From contig CAMAXW010000001.1 of NCBI GenBank assembly GCA_945862315.1, positions 96,483-160,482 on the forward strand: a stretch of 64,000 nucleotides of DNA, in the 5' to 3' direction. Position numbers and translations under genes: made by a program. Of the stretch, positions 28,244 to 38,535 are shown one piece after another. Position 1 is the stretch's first letter. The number at the start of each line of letters is the position of its first letter. The notes under the pieces were generated by a model, which was not told the DNA's origin, did no database searches, and saw only the letters and a list, made by a program, of their open reading frames with translations. This DNA comes from Klebsiella pneumoniae. GTDB taxonomy: Bacteria > Pseudomonadota > Gammaproteobacteria > Ga0077536.

Positions 28244-29692
28244 ATGTCAACGACCTCCCCCGAAATCCAATCGCTCATCGCCCAAAAATACGATGCCGGT
28301 TTCGTCACCGACATCGAACAAGAGCAACTGCCACCCGGTCTGAGCGAAGACACGGTGCGCTTTATTTCGGCCAAAAAAGGCGAGCCCGAGTGGCTGCTGA
28401 CTTGGCGGCTCAAAGCCTTTGCCCGTTGGCAGAAAATGAAAGAGCCCGAGTGGGCGCATGTGCACTATCCCAAAATCGACTATCAGGCGATCTCCTATTA
28501 CGCCGCGCCCAAGTCGGCAAAGGACGCACCGAAGAGCCTCGCGGATGTCGATCCCAAACTCATCGAAACCTATAACAAGCTGGGAATCCCGCTGGAAGAG
28601 CAAAAAATGCTCGCCGGCGTGGCGGTCGATGTGGTGTTCGACAGTGTCTCCGTGCACACCACTTTTAAAGACAAGCTAGCGACTGCGGGCGTCATTTTCT
28701 GCTCGTTCTCGGAAGCGGTGCGCGAACATCCCGCACTGATACAACGCTACTTGGGCTCGGTGGTACCGCAACACGACAACTACTACGCGGCGCTCAACTC
28801 CGCCGTATTTTCGGATGGTTCGTTCGTCTACATCCCCAAGAACACCCGTTGCCCGATGGAGTTGTCGACCTACTTTCGTATGAACGCCATTAACACCGGG
28901 CAGTTCGAACGCACGCTCATCATCGCCGAAGAAGGCAGTTACGTAAGCTATCTCGAAGGCTGCACCGCGCCCCAGCGCGATGAAAATCAGCTCCACGCGG
29001 CAGTGGTGGAGTTGGTTGCGCTTGATAACGCCACCATTAAATATTCCACCGTTCAGAACTGGTATCCGGGCGACGAAGAAGGCCGCGGCGGTATTTATAA
29101 CTTCGTGACCAAACGGGGTGATTGCCGGGGGCGCAATTCAAAAATTTCGTGGACCCAGGTGGAAACCGGTTCTGCCATCACTTGGAAATATCCCAGCTGT
29201 GTGCTCAAAGGCGAAAACTCCGTCGGCGAATTCTATTCGGTAGCCCTCACTAACCATCGCCAGCAAGCAGATACCGGGACCAAGATGATCCATCTAGGGC
29301 GTAACACCCGTAGCACTATCATCTCCAAAGGGATCTCCGCCGGACGCGGTCAAAACGCCTATCGCGGTTTGGTCCGCATTGCTCGCAGCGCAGAAGGCGC
29401 GCGCAACTATACGCAATGCGACTCGCTGCTAATTGGTGATGGCTGCGGGGCGCACACCTTCCCGTATGTCGAAGTCAAAAACAGCAGCGCCAAAGTGGAG
29501 CACGAAGCCTCCACGTCTAAAATTAGCGAGGACCAGCTCTTTTACTTGCGCAGTCGCGGCATCGGCAACGAAGACGCCGTCAACCTCATCGTCAACGGCT
29601 TCTGTAAACAAGTGTTCAAAGAATTGCCCATGGAATTCGCCGTAGAAGCCCAAAAATTGCTGAGTGTGAGCCTCGAAGGCGCAGTCGGCTGA
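28244..29692 (+). CDS. sufB: Fe-S cluster assembly scaffold SufB
   Basis: 482 residues, with the typical SufB core including the LEGCTAP motif, the [25 protein letters not shown] stretch region (about 245-270) and the C-terminal [15 protein letters not shown] segment. SufB assembles nascent clusters with SufC and SufD in the cytoplasm. It starts 3 bases after the sufA stop. Confidence 0.97.
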   Translation: MSTTSPEIQSLIAQKYDAGFVTDIEQEQLPPGLSEDTVRFISAKKGEPEWLLTWRLKAFARWQKMKEPEWAHVHYPKIDYQAISYYAAPKSAKDAPKSLADVDPKLIETYNKLGIPLEEQKMLAGVAVDVVFDSVSVHTTFKDKLATAGVIFCSFSEAVREHPALIQRYLGSVVPQHDNYYAALNSAVFSDGSFVYIPKNTRCPMELSTYFRMNAINTGQFERTLIIAEEGSYVSYLEGCTAPQRDENQLHAAVVELVALDNATIKYSTVQNWYPGDEEGRGGIYNFVTKRGDCRGRNSKISWTQVETGSAITWKYPSCVLKGENSVGEFYSVALTNHRQQADTGTKMIHLGRNTRSTIISKGISAGRGQNAYRGLVRIARSAEGARNYTQCDSLLIGDGCGAHTFPYVEVKNSSAKVEHEASTSKISEDQLFYLRSRGIGNEDAVNLIVNGFCKQVFKELPMEFAVEAQKLLSVSLEGAVG

Positions 29693-29712
29693 CCCTACCG
29701 GAACAACGCATC

Positions 29713-30462
29713 ATGCTAAGCATTCAAAATTTGCACGTCGAAATCGACGGAAAGCCCATCCTACGCGGGCTCAATCTGGAGGTGGGCGCGGGCGAAGTTC
29801 ACGCCATCATGGGCCCCAATGGCTCCGGCAAAAGCACGCTGGCGCATGTCTTGGCGGGCAAACCGGGCTATCTCGTCACCGCCGGGACGGTCACCTTCAA
29901 GGGTCAGGATTTACTGGCTCTGGCGCCCGAAGCACGGGCCGGCGAAGGGGTGTTTCTCGCTTTCCAATATCCGGTCGAGATCCCCGGCGTGAACAACGTT
30001 TACATGCTCAAGGCGGCACTGAACGGTATCCGCCGCTATCGCGGACTACCCGAAATCGATGCGGTGGAATTTCTCGCCCGTGTGAAGGCCAAAACAGCCG
30101 CGCTAGGTTTAAAAGAAGGCCTCCTAAGCCGACCAGTCAATCAGGGCTTTTCGGGTGGCGAGAAAAAGCGCAACGAAATTTTTCAGATGAGCGTGCTGGA
30201 ACCGGCACTCGCCGTGCTCGACGAAACCGACTCCGGACTAGACATCGACGCCTTGCGCATCGTGGCTGAAGGCGTCAACCAATTACGCGATGCCGCGCGC
30301 TCGTTCGTGGTGGTAACACACTACCAACGGCTGCTGGATTACATCGTGCCCGACGTCGTCCACGTCTTAGCGCAGGGTCAAATTATCAAAACCGGTTCGC
30401 GCGAGCTGGCTCTCGAACTCGAGGCACGCGGCTACGACTGGCTGCTACCAGCAGTCGCCTAA
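29713..30462 (+). CDS. sufC: Fe-S assembly ATPase SufC
   Basis: 249 residues. The ABC ATPase motifs are Walker A GPNGSGKSTL (near 36), the signature FSGGEKKRNE, and Walker B LAVLDETDSGLD, the SufC-specific form. It drives conformational change in SufBCD. Its TAA stop shares a base with the sufD ATG (TAATG). Confidence 0.98.
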   Translation: MLSIQNLHVEIDGKPILRGLNLEVGAGEVHAIMGPNGSGKSTLAHVLAGKPGYLVTAGTVTFKGQDLLALAPEARAGEGVFLAFQYPVEIPGVNNVYMLKAALNGIRRYRGLPEIDAVEFLARVKAKTAALGLKEGLLSRPVNQGFSGGEKKRNEIFQMSVLEPALAVLDETDSGLDIDALRIVAEGVNQLRDAARSFVVVTHYQRLLDYIVPDVVHVLAQGQIIKTGSRELALELEARGYDWLLPAVA

Positions 30463-31763
30463 TGGGTATTTTACAAACCTTGGCACGGGAATTTGCGCCC
30501 GATCCGGCGGCGCCGTTAGCGGATCTACGGGCCCGAGCCTTCGCCCGCGCGCGGCAACGTGGCGTTCCCACACCCCGTGATGAGGCGTGGAAATATACCG
30601 ATTTGCAAGGTCATCTCGACGGCGATTACCTCGTTAACGCCGGGCCTAAACGCGGTGCACCCAGCGCGGTTCCGCTGTTGGATACCACGCCGTATCGGCT
30701 AGTGTTCATCGATGACACGCTGGTCCCCGAGCTAGCCGCCCCAACCCTGCCCCCCGGCGTGCGCCTACGCACACTGGCGGCGGTATTGGCAGAAGATCCC
30801 GCCAGCCTGCGTGCGGTCATGGCGCGCTACGCCGGCGAAGACGCCAATTTTTTCACCGCACTCAACATGGCCTGCGCGCGCGTTGGGGTGGTCATCGAGC
30901 TCGCTGCGGGCTGCCAATTAACCACGCCACTGCTGATCGCGTTCCTGCATACCGGTGCGGCCGAGCAACACTTCAGCGCCCCCTTAGTGATCGTGAACGC
31001 GGGGCCCAACAGCCAGTTAACGCTCATCGAGTTGCACCACGGCGACGCCGCAGCGACTAACCTCAGCACCCCGCTCACCGACCTCACCGCCGGTGCGGGC
31101 AGCAGCATCGAGCACTACCGCCTCCAGCTAGAAGGCGCCGGGGCCATCCACATCGGCAGCGTGCAAGCGACTATCGAGCGCGACGCGCGCGTGGGCAGCC
31201 ATTCTTTTGCCTTCGGCAGCAAACTGGCACGGGTAGAAATCTGTGCCAAGCTCGCGGCACCCGGCGCGGCGGTCGTCTTAAACGGCTTGTTCTCAGTGGG
31301 TGCCGGCCAACATATCGACCATCAAACGCGCATCGATCACCAAGCGCCGCACACCACTAGCGTGGAGCTCTACAAAGGGCTGGCCGCGGGCGATGGGCGA
31401 GGCGTGTTTCGTGGTCAGGTGATCGTGCAGCCCCATGCGCAGAAAATTTCTGCCCGCCAAGCGAGCCATAACTTACTGCTCTCGCCGTTCGCGGAAATAG
31501 ACACCAAACCAGAGCTGGAGATCTACGCCGACGACGTCACTTGCGCGCACGGTGCGACCGTTGGCCAACTCGATGACGCGGCGCTGTTCTATCTGTGTTC
31601 GCGGGGGATCCCTGAGGCCGAAGCCCACGCGCTGCTGACTTTTGGTTTCACCCAAGAAGTGGTCGAACAAGTGAGCTTTGAACCCCTGCGCCGTCTCCTT
31701 GCCGCGCGCCTGACGGGCAGCGCGGACATCCCGCTCCCTGAACGAATTGAGCCTACGTCATGA
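30462..31763 (+). CDS. sufD: Fe-S assembly protein SufD
   Basis: 433 residues. The C-terminal beta-helix core is recognisable by YKGLAAGDGRGVFRGQVIV and the segment ending SRGIPEAEAHALLTFGF. The N-terminus, PRDEAWKYTDL, is typical of SufD. SufD partners SufB, with the conserved C-terminal histidine region present. The stop overlaps the sufS ATG (ATGA). Confidence 0.96.
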   Translation: MGILQTLAREFAPDPAAPLADLRARAFARARQRGVPTPRDEAWKYTDLQGHLDGDYLVNAGPKRGAPSAVPLLDTTPYRLVFIDDTLVPELAAPTLPPGVRLRTLAAVLAEDPASLRAVMARYAGEDANFFTALNMACARVGVVIELAAGCQLTTPLLIAFLHTGAAEQHFSAPLVIVNAGPNSQLTLIELHHGDAAATNLSTPLTDLTAGAGSSIEHYRLQLEGAGAIHIGSVQATIERDARVGSHSFAFGSKLARVEICAKLAAPGAAVVLNGLFSVGAGQHIDHQTRIDHQAPHTTSVELYKGLAAGDGRGVFRGQVIVQPHAQKISARQASHNLLLSPFAEIDTKPELEIYADDVTCAHGATVGQLDDAALFYLCSRGIPEAEAHALLTFGFTQEVVEQVSFEPLRRLLAARLTGSADIPLPERIEPTS

Positions 31764-33001
31764 ACCAGCCAATCCAGCTACCAACTTTTGACATCGAGAG
31801 GATCCGCGCGGACTTTCCCCTGCTGGGGAGCCAAGTGAACGGCAAACCGTTGGTTTATTTAGACAACGCCGCGACCACGCAAAAGCCGCGCTGCGTGATT
31901 GCCGCGCTGGTGCGTTACTACGAAACCCTTAACGCCAACGTGCATCGCGGCGTCCACACGCTGAGTCAGCGCGCCACGGATGAATTTGAAGGCACGCGCG
32001 AAGCGGTTCGCGGCTTTATCAACGCCGCGAGCACTCGCGAAATTGTGTTTACCCGCGGCACCACCGAAGGCATTAATTTAGTCGCGCAAAGCTACGGCCG
32101 AACATTTCTGCGCGCCGGCGACGAAGTGCTCATCGGTGAGGCCGAGCACCACGCCAATATCGTGCCCTGGCAACAGCTGCGAGACACCCACGGCACTGTC
32201 TTAAAGATCGCGCCCATCAACGACGCCGGCGAACTGGATCTCGCCGCCTTTGCCGAGCAACTCAGCCCGCGCACCAAATTGGTCGCGATTGGGCAGGTTT
32301 CCAACGCACTGGGCACGGTCAACCCCATCGCCGAGATCATCCGTCTGGCGCACGCTCAGGGCGCCAAGGTCTTGGTAGATGGCGCGCAGTCGGTTGGGCA
32401 CGGGCCGGTAGATGTCACCGCCTTAGACTGCGATTTTTTTGCTTTTTCGGGCCATAAGCTGTTCGCCCCAACGGGCATCGGCGTGCTCTACGCCAAAGCC
32501 GAGCTGCTCGAAGCCATGCCGCCTTGGCAGGGTGGCGGCGATATGATCCGCACCGTGTCCTTCGAACACACCGAGTGGAACGAGCTGCCTTTTAAATTTG
32601 AAGCGGGCACCCCGGACATCGCCGGCGGAATCGGCTTGAAAGCCGCGTTGGACTATCTAGCCGGGCTGGATTTTGCCGCCGCCGCGCGCCACGAACACGA
32701 CCTACTCCAGTACGCCACAGCCCGCGCCGCAGAAATTACCGGCCTGCGGCTCATCGGCACCGCCAAAGACAAGGTGGCGGTGCTGTCGTTTGTGGTGGAG
32801 GGCATCAATTCCCAAGACCTCGGCGTACTGCTGGATTCTCAAGGTGTCGCGATTCGCACGGGCCATCATTGCGCCATGCCGGTCATGACCCGCTTCGGCG
32901 TGGCGGGCACCGCACGCGCCTCGTTTGCCTTCTACAACACTCGCGAGGATGTCGATCGGTTTTTCGCCGCGCTGGCGAAAGCCCTAGAGATCCTCGGCTG
33001 A
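31760..33001 (+). CDS. sufS: Cysteine desulfurase SufS
   Basis: 413 residues. The PLP lysine is in FSGHKLFAPTGIG and the catalytic cysteine in RTGHHCAMPVM, as in group II desulfurases. It supplies sulfur from cysteine to SufB. Its usual activator SufE (or SufU) is not encoded in this cluster; the next gene is sufT. Confidence 0.97.
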   Translation: MNQPIQLPTFDIERIRADFPLLGSQVNGKPLVYLDNAATTQKPRCVIAALVRYYETLNANVHRGVHTLSQRATDEFEGTREAVRGFINAASTREIVFTRGTTEGINLVAQSYGRTFLRAGDEVLIGEAEHHANIVPWQQLRDTHGTVLKIAPINDAGELDLAAFAEQLSPRTKLVAIGQVSNALGTVNPIAEIIRLAHAQGAKVLVDGAQSVGHGPVDVTALDCDFFAFSGHKLFAPTGIGVLYAKAELLEAMPPWQGGGDMIRTVSFEHTEWNELPFKFEAGTPDIAGGIGLKAALDYLAGLDFAAAARHEHDLLQYATARAAEITGLRLIGTAKDKVAVLSFVVEGINSQDLGVLLDSQGVAIRTGHHCAMPVMTRFGVAGTARASFAFYNTREDVDRFFAALAKALEILG

Positions 33002-33015
33002 TCGGAATCAAACCC

Positions 33016-33576
33016 ATGAACGCACCCGCTTTCGACCCCCATACGCCCATTACCTTGCTGCGGCATTGCGCCGCCGTGCTCATTCCCGAAGGCACGCCGG
33101 TCACCTTAGAGGCCGGCGCCAGCGTCTATATCACCCAAGCGCTGGGCGGCTCGGTGACCATCAATGTCAACGGTAATCTGGCGCGGGTGGCCGCCGCAGA
33201 CGTCGATGCCTTAGGCATGGCGCTCGCCGCCGGCCCCGCTCACAGCGACACCAGTTCGGGTGAAGTCGATGAAAGCCTCCTCTGGGCGCAACTAGAAACC
33301 TGCTATGACCCCGAAATCCCCATCAACATTGTGGAGCTCGGCCTCATCTACCGCTGCGAGGTAGTGACGGCACCAGACGGCGCCAAGCGCGTAGAAATCG
33401 ACATGACGCTCACCGCGCCGGGTTGCGGCATGGGGCCAATTTTAGTGGACGACATCCGTGACAAAATCATCACGGTGCCTAATGTGGCGTCGGTGGCCGT
33501 CGAACTCACGTTTGACCCGCCGTGGAGTTCCGAGATGATGTCCGAAGCGGCCCGCCTCCAGACCGGCATGTACTAA
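33016..33576 (+). CDS. sufT: Fe-S maturation protein SufT (DUF59/MIP18 family)
   Basis: 186 residues. The DUF59 domain (about 85-180) shows CYDPEIPINIVELGLIY and the LTAPGCGMGPIL motif with its conserved cysteine. SufT proteins assist Fe-S maturation under high demand in other bacteria. The ATG at 33016, 14 bases after sufS, is chosen; the longer frame begins inside sufS. Confidence 0.92.
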   Translation: MNAPAFDPHTPITLLRHCAAVLIPEGTPVTLEAGASVYITQALGGSVTINVNGNLARVAAADVDALGMALAAGPAHSDTSSGEVDESLLWAQLETCYDPEIPINIVELGLIYRCEVVTAPDGAKRVEIDMTLTAPGCGMGPILVDDIRDKIITVPNVASVAVELTFDPPWSSEMMSEAARLQTGMY

Positions 33577-33622
33577 ACGGAACGCGTCCCCCGCGCTCCG
33601 TGCGTTTGCGCACCGCAGCTCC

Positions 33623-33628
33623 TATAAT
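33623..33628 (+). promoter_or_regulatory. Perfect -10 box (TATAAT) upstream of ndk
   Basis: TATAAT at 33623-33628 predicts transcription from about 33635, giving a 47-base leader to ndk. No good -35 box is seen at the usual distance. It marks a break between the suf cluster and ndk-rlmN. Confidence 0.5.
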
Positions 33629-33681
33629 CCCGGCCCTATTTTCAATACCTTACCGCTTTCATTTCAGGAGTCTCTCAGGTC

Positions 33682-34107
33682 ATGGCCATCGAACGTACTC
33701 TGTCTATCGTTAAACCCGACGCCGTCGCAAAGAATTTCATCGGGGGCATACTCGCCAAGCTCGAAGGTGCGCAGCTCACCATCATTGGCGCCAAGCTCAT
33801 GCGGCTGTCGCCGGCGCAGGCGGCACTCTTCTACGGCGTCCATCGGGAACGTTCGTTCTTTCAGGAATTGGTCGATTTCATGACCTCCGGGCCCATCATG
33901 GTGCAGGTGCTAGAAGGCGAGAATGCCATTCTGCGCAATCGCGAAGTGATGGGGGCCACCGATCCGGCCAAGGCCGATGCGGGGACAATTCGCGCCGAAT
34001 TCGGTGCCAATATCGGTGAGAATGCCGTGCATGGCTCCGACGGCCCGGAAACGGCGCAGGCGGAAATTGCCTTCTTTTTTGCGCAAGCCGAACTCCAACC
34101 GCGCTAG
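33682..34107 (+). CDS. ndk: Nucleoside diphosphate kinase
   Basis: 141 residues. The phospho-accepting histidine is in NAVHGSD near residue 117, and the N-terminal [12 protein letters not shown] is typical. Ndk balances nucleoside triphosphates. An AGGAG site at 33666-33670 precedes the ATG. It is followed 19 bases later by rlmN. Confidence 0.97.
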   Translation: MAIERTLSIVKPDAVAKNFIGGILAKLEGAQLTIIGAKLMRLSPAQAALFYGVHRERSFFQELVDFMTSGPIMVQVLEGENAILRNREVMGATDPAKADAGTIRAEFGANIGENAVHGSDGPETAQAEIAFFFAQAELQPR

Positions 34108-34126
34108 AACCAACGACGCCAACACC

Positions 34127-35221
34127 ATGACCGAAACCCCCGCGAACCTGCTCGATCTCGATCCAGAGGCCTTGGCAAGCTACTTCGAAGCGCATGGCCA
34201 GCGCGGGTTTCGTGCTACCCAATTGATTAAATGGGTGCACCAACAAGGGGTGCTCGATCTCGCGCTGATGACCAACTTCGGGCGCGGGCTACGTGAGTTA
34301 ATTGAGACCACCACAGCGTTCAGCTTTCCAGAAGTCATGAATTGTTATGAGTCCACTGACGGCACGCTCAAATGGCTGTTGCGGGTGGACAGTGGCAGCG
34401 CCATCGAAACCGTGTTCATCCCCGAAATGGATCGCGGCACGCTGTGCGTCTCATCGCAGGTAGGCTGCGCCCTCAACTGCAGTTTCTGCGCAACCGCAAA
34501 GCAGGGTTTCAGCCGCAACTTAACCACCGCCGAAATCATCGGACAAGTCTGGGTCGCCGCACGTCACTTGGGCCAGCACCCTAAAACCCAACGCCGCATC
34601 ACCAATGTGGTCATGATGGGCATGGGCGAACCGCTGCTCAATTTCACTAGTGTGGTGGCCGCCATGAAACTCATGCTGGATGACAACGGCTACAATTTAG
34701 GCCGCAAACGCGTCACGCTCAGCACCGCTGGCCATGTGCCAGGCATCGATCTTTTACGCGAGACCTGCCCGGTGAGTTTGGCGGTGTCCCTCCATGCGCC
34801 GGACGACGATTTACGCGACGAACTGGTACCGCTCAATCGGACTTACCCCATCGCCGAACTATTGGACGCCTGCCGCCGTTACGTCTCCAATAACCCACAC
34901 GACCAGATCACCTTTGAATACGTGATGCTGGATGGCATCAACGATACCCCAGCCCATGCGCGGCGGCTGGCGCGAATCCTGCGGGGCATCCCCGCTAAAA
35001 TGAACCTGATTCCATTCAACCCAGTGGTGGGCGCGCCTTACCGACGATCCACACCAGCCGCCATCGATACCTTTCGTCGCGAGTTGGCCAGCGCCGGGTT
35101 GCTCACCATCACCCGCAAAACGCGTGGTGAAGACATCGACGCCGCCTGCGGCCAATTGGTCGGGCAAGTGGTCGCGAGGAGCGCCCGCCAGCGCCGTCAA
35201 CAGGCCGCTTTGAATGCCTAA
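34127..35221 (+). CDS. rlmN: Dual-specificity 23S rRNA/tRNA adenine-C2 methyltransferase RlmN
   Basis: 364 residues. The radical SAM cluster motif is C114-x3-C118-x2-C121 (CALNCSFC). The C-terminal cysteine in DAACGQLVGQ is the likely methyl-accepting resolving residue. RlmN methylates A2503 of 23S rRNA and A37 of some tRNAs. The ATG at 34127 is used. The stop overlaps the start of pilW (ATGCCTAA). Confidence 0.97.
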   Translation: MTETPANLLDLDPEALASYFEAHGQRGFRATQLIKWVHQQGVLDLALMTNFGRGLRELIETTTAFSFPEVMNCYESTDGTLKWLLRVDSGSAIETVFIPEMDRGTLCVSSQVGCALNCSFCATAKQGFSRNLTTAEIIGQVWVAARHLGQHPKTQRRITNVVMMGMGEPLLNFTSVVAAMKLMLDDNGYNLGRKRVTLSTAGHVPGIDLLRETCPVSLAVSLHAPDDDLRDELVPLNRTYPIAELLDACRRYVSNNPHDQITFEYVMLDGINDTPAHARRLARILRGIPAKMNLIPFNPVVGAPYRRSTPAAIDTFRRELASAGLLTITRKTRGEDIDAACGQLVGQVVARSARQRRQQAALNA

Positions 35222-35993
35222 GCGCGATGCCGGGAAAGCGCAGCTGGGCTGGCTCCTGGCCTGCCTGCTGCTGACGGCCTGTCGTTCGGGACCGCCCATT
35301 CCGCCAGGATCTAGCCGCGCCGAAGAGCGCCAGAAAATAGCGGCACTCGATACCCAACTCGGCATTGAGTACATGCGCGAAGGCAACAACGAAATAGCCC
35401 TCGAAAGGCTCCAAAAAGCGCTCACCGTCGATCCCAACTATGTGGACGCCCACAACGCGCTCGGTCTGCTGTACAGCCAACTGCGCGAATATGACCTGGC
35501 AGAAAAAAACTTTAAGAGCGCCCTGCGCACTGACCCCGGCAACTCTTTTGCACTGAACAATTACGGACAATTTTTGTGTCAGCAGAAACGCTACCCAGAA
35601 GGTCAGCTGCAATTCGCGGCCGCGGTTAAAAATCCGCTGTATGACACCCCCGAGGCGGCTTATACCAACGCCGGCTTGTGCGCACTAGACGCCCAAGACA
35701 ACCAAGCTGCAGAGGAGTATTTCCGCGCAGCTTTGGGCAGCAATCCTGAAATGCGCACGGCACTCCTAGCCATGGCGCAAATTAGTTTCGATCGGTCGGA
35801 TGTGATTGAGGCTAATCGCTATCTGGCCCGTTACCTGCGCAACGCGCCGCAAACCCCCCGCACGCTGGCGTTGGGTATCCGCATAGAACGCGAACTCAAG
35901 CATCCCGATAAAGTAGCCAGTTACGAGCTGATGCTCCGCAACCAATTTCCAGATTCACGCGAGACCGGACAACTCTTGCGTGGCGAGTTGTAA
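35214..35993 (+). CDS. pilW: Type IV pilus biogenesis lipoprotein PilW/PilF (TPR protein)
   Basis: 259 residues. A lipoprotein signal ends in the lipobox LLTAC (Cys23), followed by about six TPR units (for example AHNALGLLYSQLREYDLAEKN). The protein helps PilQ secretin assembly at the outer membrane. In species without type IV pili the same locus persists, so a pilus role is inferred. The start overlaps rlmN by 8 bases. Confidence 0.9.
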   Translation: MPKRDAGKAQLGWLLACLLLTACRSGPPIPPGSSRAEERQKIAALDTQLGIEYMREGNNEIALERLQKALTVDPNYVDAHNALGLLYSQLREYDLAEKNFKSALRTDPGNSFALNNYGQFLCQQKRYPEGQLQFAAAVKNPLYDTPEAAYTNAGLCALDAQDNQAAEEYFRAALGSNPEMRTALLAMAQISFDRSDVIEANRYLARYLRNAPQTPRTLALGIRIERELKHPDKVASYELMLRNQFPDSRETGQLLRGEL

Positions 35994-35996
35994 TAG

Positions 35997-37142
35997 ATGC
36001 AGAACAACCCTGAAATCCAATCCTCGGTCTCCGCGCCTGCCTCAGGCGCGGGCGTCACGCTGCGGGCCGCCCGCGAAGCCGCCGGCATCGAAGTGGTGGA
36101 GCTTGCCCAGCGCATCCGGCTGGAGCCCAAACTAATCCTTGCGCTGGAGAGTGAAGCCTGGGACCAACTGGCCGGCCCGGCGTTCATTAAAGGTTACATT
36201 CGCTCTGTGGCGCGCGAGCTTGGCTTCGATCCCACCACCGCCCTCGCGCAGTACAACGCGCAAGCCCCGGTGACAGAACCCACCCTCGCCGACTTTGAGT
36301 CGCGCGCGCCAGTGGAACTCACCAGCGCCAATCTCTGGGTGAAGGCCGTGAGTTACTCGCTGGTGGTGGTTTTGCTGGCGTTAGTGGCGGTGTGGTGGCA
36401 GCGCCATTACGAGCGCACCGTGGCACCACCTAGCGCGGAGGGCTTAGCCCTAGAAGAAGTGAACGCCACTGCGCCCGATGATCTCCCACCGTCACCTGAG
36501 ACCGAGGCGGATACCGCAATAGCCGGCCCAACCCTGCCTGACAGCGATCCGCCGCCGCTGGATGGCCCGTCGCCGGCTCCCGTCAGCGAGGTGCTGGCGG
36601 ACGGACTCCCATCGGCCGCGACCCCATCGGGCGCTACCCCATCGGGCGCTACCCCATCGGGCGCTACCCCATCAGCCGCGACCCCATCGGGCGCGACCTC
36701 ACCGGCTGCGACCTCACCGGCTGCGACCTCACCGGCGGCGACCTCATCAGCGGCGACCTCATCAGCGGCGGCCGCATCAGCCGCGACCTCATCGGCGGCG
36801 GCCGCATCAGCCGCGACCTCATCGGCGGCGACCGCATCGGCCGTCACACCGCCGGCCGCTACCCGAGCGCCGGATCCCGTGCCCGAGCTGCCCACAGGGG
36901 GCGAACTCGTGGTGAACACGACCCGCGATTCTTGGGTGGATATCAAAGATGCGCGTGGCCAGCGCTTGTGGTCTGGCACGCTAAAGAAGGGGAAAACCGT
37001 GGCCGTGACGGGTCGCCCTCCCTATGCCCTGTTAATCGGCAATGCGCCGGGCGTCACGCTCAGTTTCCGTGGGAACTCCGTGGATGTTCAAAGTCACGCC
37101 CTCAGTGGCGTGGCACGGCTGTCGGTAGGCGAATCCCCCTGA
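35997..37142 (+). CDS. rodZ: RodZ-like cell-shape protein with repeat-expanded periplasmic linker
   Basis: 381 residues. The N-terminal HTH domain (about 18-85) includes [16 protein letters not shown]. One transmembrane helix follows (about 115-134), then a periplasmic linker with tandem 5-residue units (about 207-283), then a C-terminal DUF4115 domain (about 300-378). RodZ connects MreB to the wall elongation machinery. The linker length is unusual. It starts 3 bases after pilW. Its usual downstream neighbour ispG is missing here. Confidence 0.88.
   Translation: MQNNPEIQSSVSAPASGAGVTLRAAREAAGIEVVELAQRIRLEPKLILALESEAWDQLAGPAFIKGYIRSVARELGFDPTTALAQYNAQAPVTEPTLADFESRAPVELTSANLWVKAVSYSLVVVLLALVAVWWQRHYERTVAPPSAEGLALEEVNATAPDDLPPSPETEADTAIAGPTLPDSDPPPLDGPSPAPVSEVLADGLPSAATPSGATPSGATPSGATPSAATPSGATSPAATSPAATSPAATSSAATSSAAAASAATSSAAAASAATSSAATASAVTPPAATRAPDPVPELPTGGELVVNTTRDSWVDIKDARGQRLWSGTLKKGKTVAVTGRPPYALLIGNAPGVTLSFRGNSVDVQSHALSGVARLSVGESP
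36615..36845 (+). repeat. 15-bp coding repeat array in rodZ
   Basis: About 15 tandem 15-bp units encode ATPSG, then [10 protein letters not shown] and AAASA variants. Adjacent blocks share identical codons, suggesting stepwise duplication. The reading frame is kept. Confidence 0.9.
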
Positions 37143-37179
37143 GGTCGCTGCGGCGACTTCTGTCATTTCGGAGCACTCG

Positions 37180-38457
37180 GTGAAAGAACAACTACGCGCT
37201 ATTCGTGGCATGAACGACATTGTGCCGCCCTTCAGCGCTCGCTGGCAGCAATTGGAGCAGCAGGTCGCCGGCGTGTTGAACGCCTATGGCTATCAACAAA
37301 TTCGCCTGCCAATTCTGGAGCAAACCGGTGTTTTTGAGCGCTCGATCGGTGACACCACTGACATCGTGCAAAAAGAGATGTACACCTTTGCCGACCGCAA
37401 CGGCGAACGCTTGACGCTGCGCCCCGAAGGCACGGCGGGGTGTGTGCGGGCGGTACTGGAACACGGCTTGCTCAACGTCCAGCCACATTTGCGCCTGTGG
37501 TATATCGGCGCCATGTTCCGCCACGAGCGACCCCAAAAAGGCCGCTATCGCCAGTTTCATCAAATTGGCGTCGAAACTTACGGGATGGCCGGTCCAGGCA
37601 TCGACGCGGAGATCATCCTCCTGACCGCGCGCTTGTGGCGCGAACTGGGCATCACCGGCCTGCGCTTAGAACTCAACACCTTGGGTGTCGCCGCGGAACG
37701 CGAGCGTTATCGCAGCGCGCTAAGCGAGTATTTCGAAGCGCATCACGAAATGCTGGATGAAGACAGCAAGCTGCGCCTAACGCGCAATCCCTTGCGCATT
37801 CTCGACAGTAAAAATCCGGCGATGCAGGCGCTCGTCGCCAATGCGCCCCGCTTGGTCGACTATCTGGAAGCCGACTCGCGCGAACACTTCGCCGCAATCT
37901 GCGCCATCCTGGACACGGCGGGGATCGCCTACTCGGTAAACCCACTGTTAGTCCGCGGGCTCGATTACTACTCCAAAACCGTGTTCGAGTGGATTACCAC
38001 GGAACTCGGCGCGCAGGGCACGGTCTGCGCTGGAGGTCGCTACGATGCACTGGTGGAATTGATGGGTGGTAAACCGACGCCCGCCATCGGTTTTGCCATG
38101 GGACTGGAGCGATTGCTCGAGTTAAGCGCCGTGCAAACAGGCGAACAGCCCAGCAACGAGGCAGATGTCTGTGTGGTCGCGGCGGGCGAGGCAGAGATCT
38201 CGGCGGCTTTGCGCCTAGCGGAAAACCTGCGCGATGAACGGCGGGGGCTGCGGGTGTTGTGCCTGTGCGGCAGCGGCAGCCTGAAGACGCAAATGAAGCG
38301 TGCGGATCGATCCGGCGCGCGCGTGGCGCTGATTCTCGGTAGCGAAGAACTTGAGAGCGACACCATCACCCTCAAGCCGTTGCGCGGGCAAGACGCACAA
38401 CAGCGCGTCCCACGGGCCGCCCTGATGGGTGTTCTGACCAGCGTGTTAGCGCCATGA
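37180..38457 (+). CDS. hisS: Histidyl-tRNA synthetase
   Basis: 425 residues. The class II motifs include [12 protein letters not shown] (motif 2 region) and the histidine-binding [12 protein letters not shown] and [11 protein letters not shown] segments. A C-terminal anticodon-binding domain follows (about 325-420). The GTG start at 37180 gives [14 protein letters not shown], matching the family N-terminus, after a GGAG site at 37170-37173. Confidence 0.97.
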   Translation: MKEQLRAIRGMNDIVPPFSARWQQLEQQVAGVLNAYGYQQIRLPILEQTGVFERSIGDTTDIVQKEMYTFADRNGERLTLRPEGTAGCVRAVLEHGLLNVQPHLRLWYIGAMFRHERPQKGRYRQFHQIGVETYGMAGPGIDAEIILLTARLWRELGITGLRLELNTLGVAAERERYRSALSEYFEAHHEMLDEDSKLRLTRNPLRILDSKNPAMQALVANAPRLVDYLEADSREHFAAICAILDTAGIAYSVNPLLVRGLDYYSKTVFEWITTELGAQGTVCAGGRYDALVELMGGKPTPAIGFAMGLERLLELSAVQTGEQPSNEADVCVVAAGEAEISAALRLAENLRDERRGLRVLCLCGSGSLKTQMKRADRSGARVALILGSEELESDTITLKPLRGQDAQQRVPRAALMGVLTSVLAP

Positions 38458-38480
38458 GGGGGAAACCGGTCGCAGGCGGG

Positions 38481-38486
38481 TATACT
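38481..38486 (+). promoter_or_regulatory. Possible -10 box upstream of yfgM
   Basis: TATACT at 38481-38486 lies 55 bases before yfgM in the 78-base gap after hisS. No convincing -35 box is seen. It may allow yfgM-bamB-der to be transcribed apart from hisS. Confidence 0.35.
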
Positions 38487-38535
38487 CGCCCCCCCGGCAC
38501 CCCGCCGGCCAAGCGTAAGCGAGAGGACAACTGAC

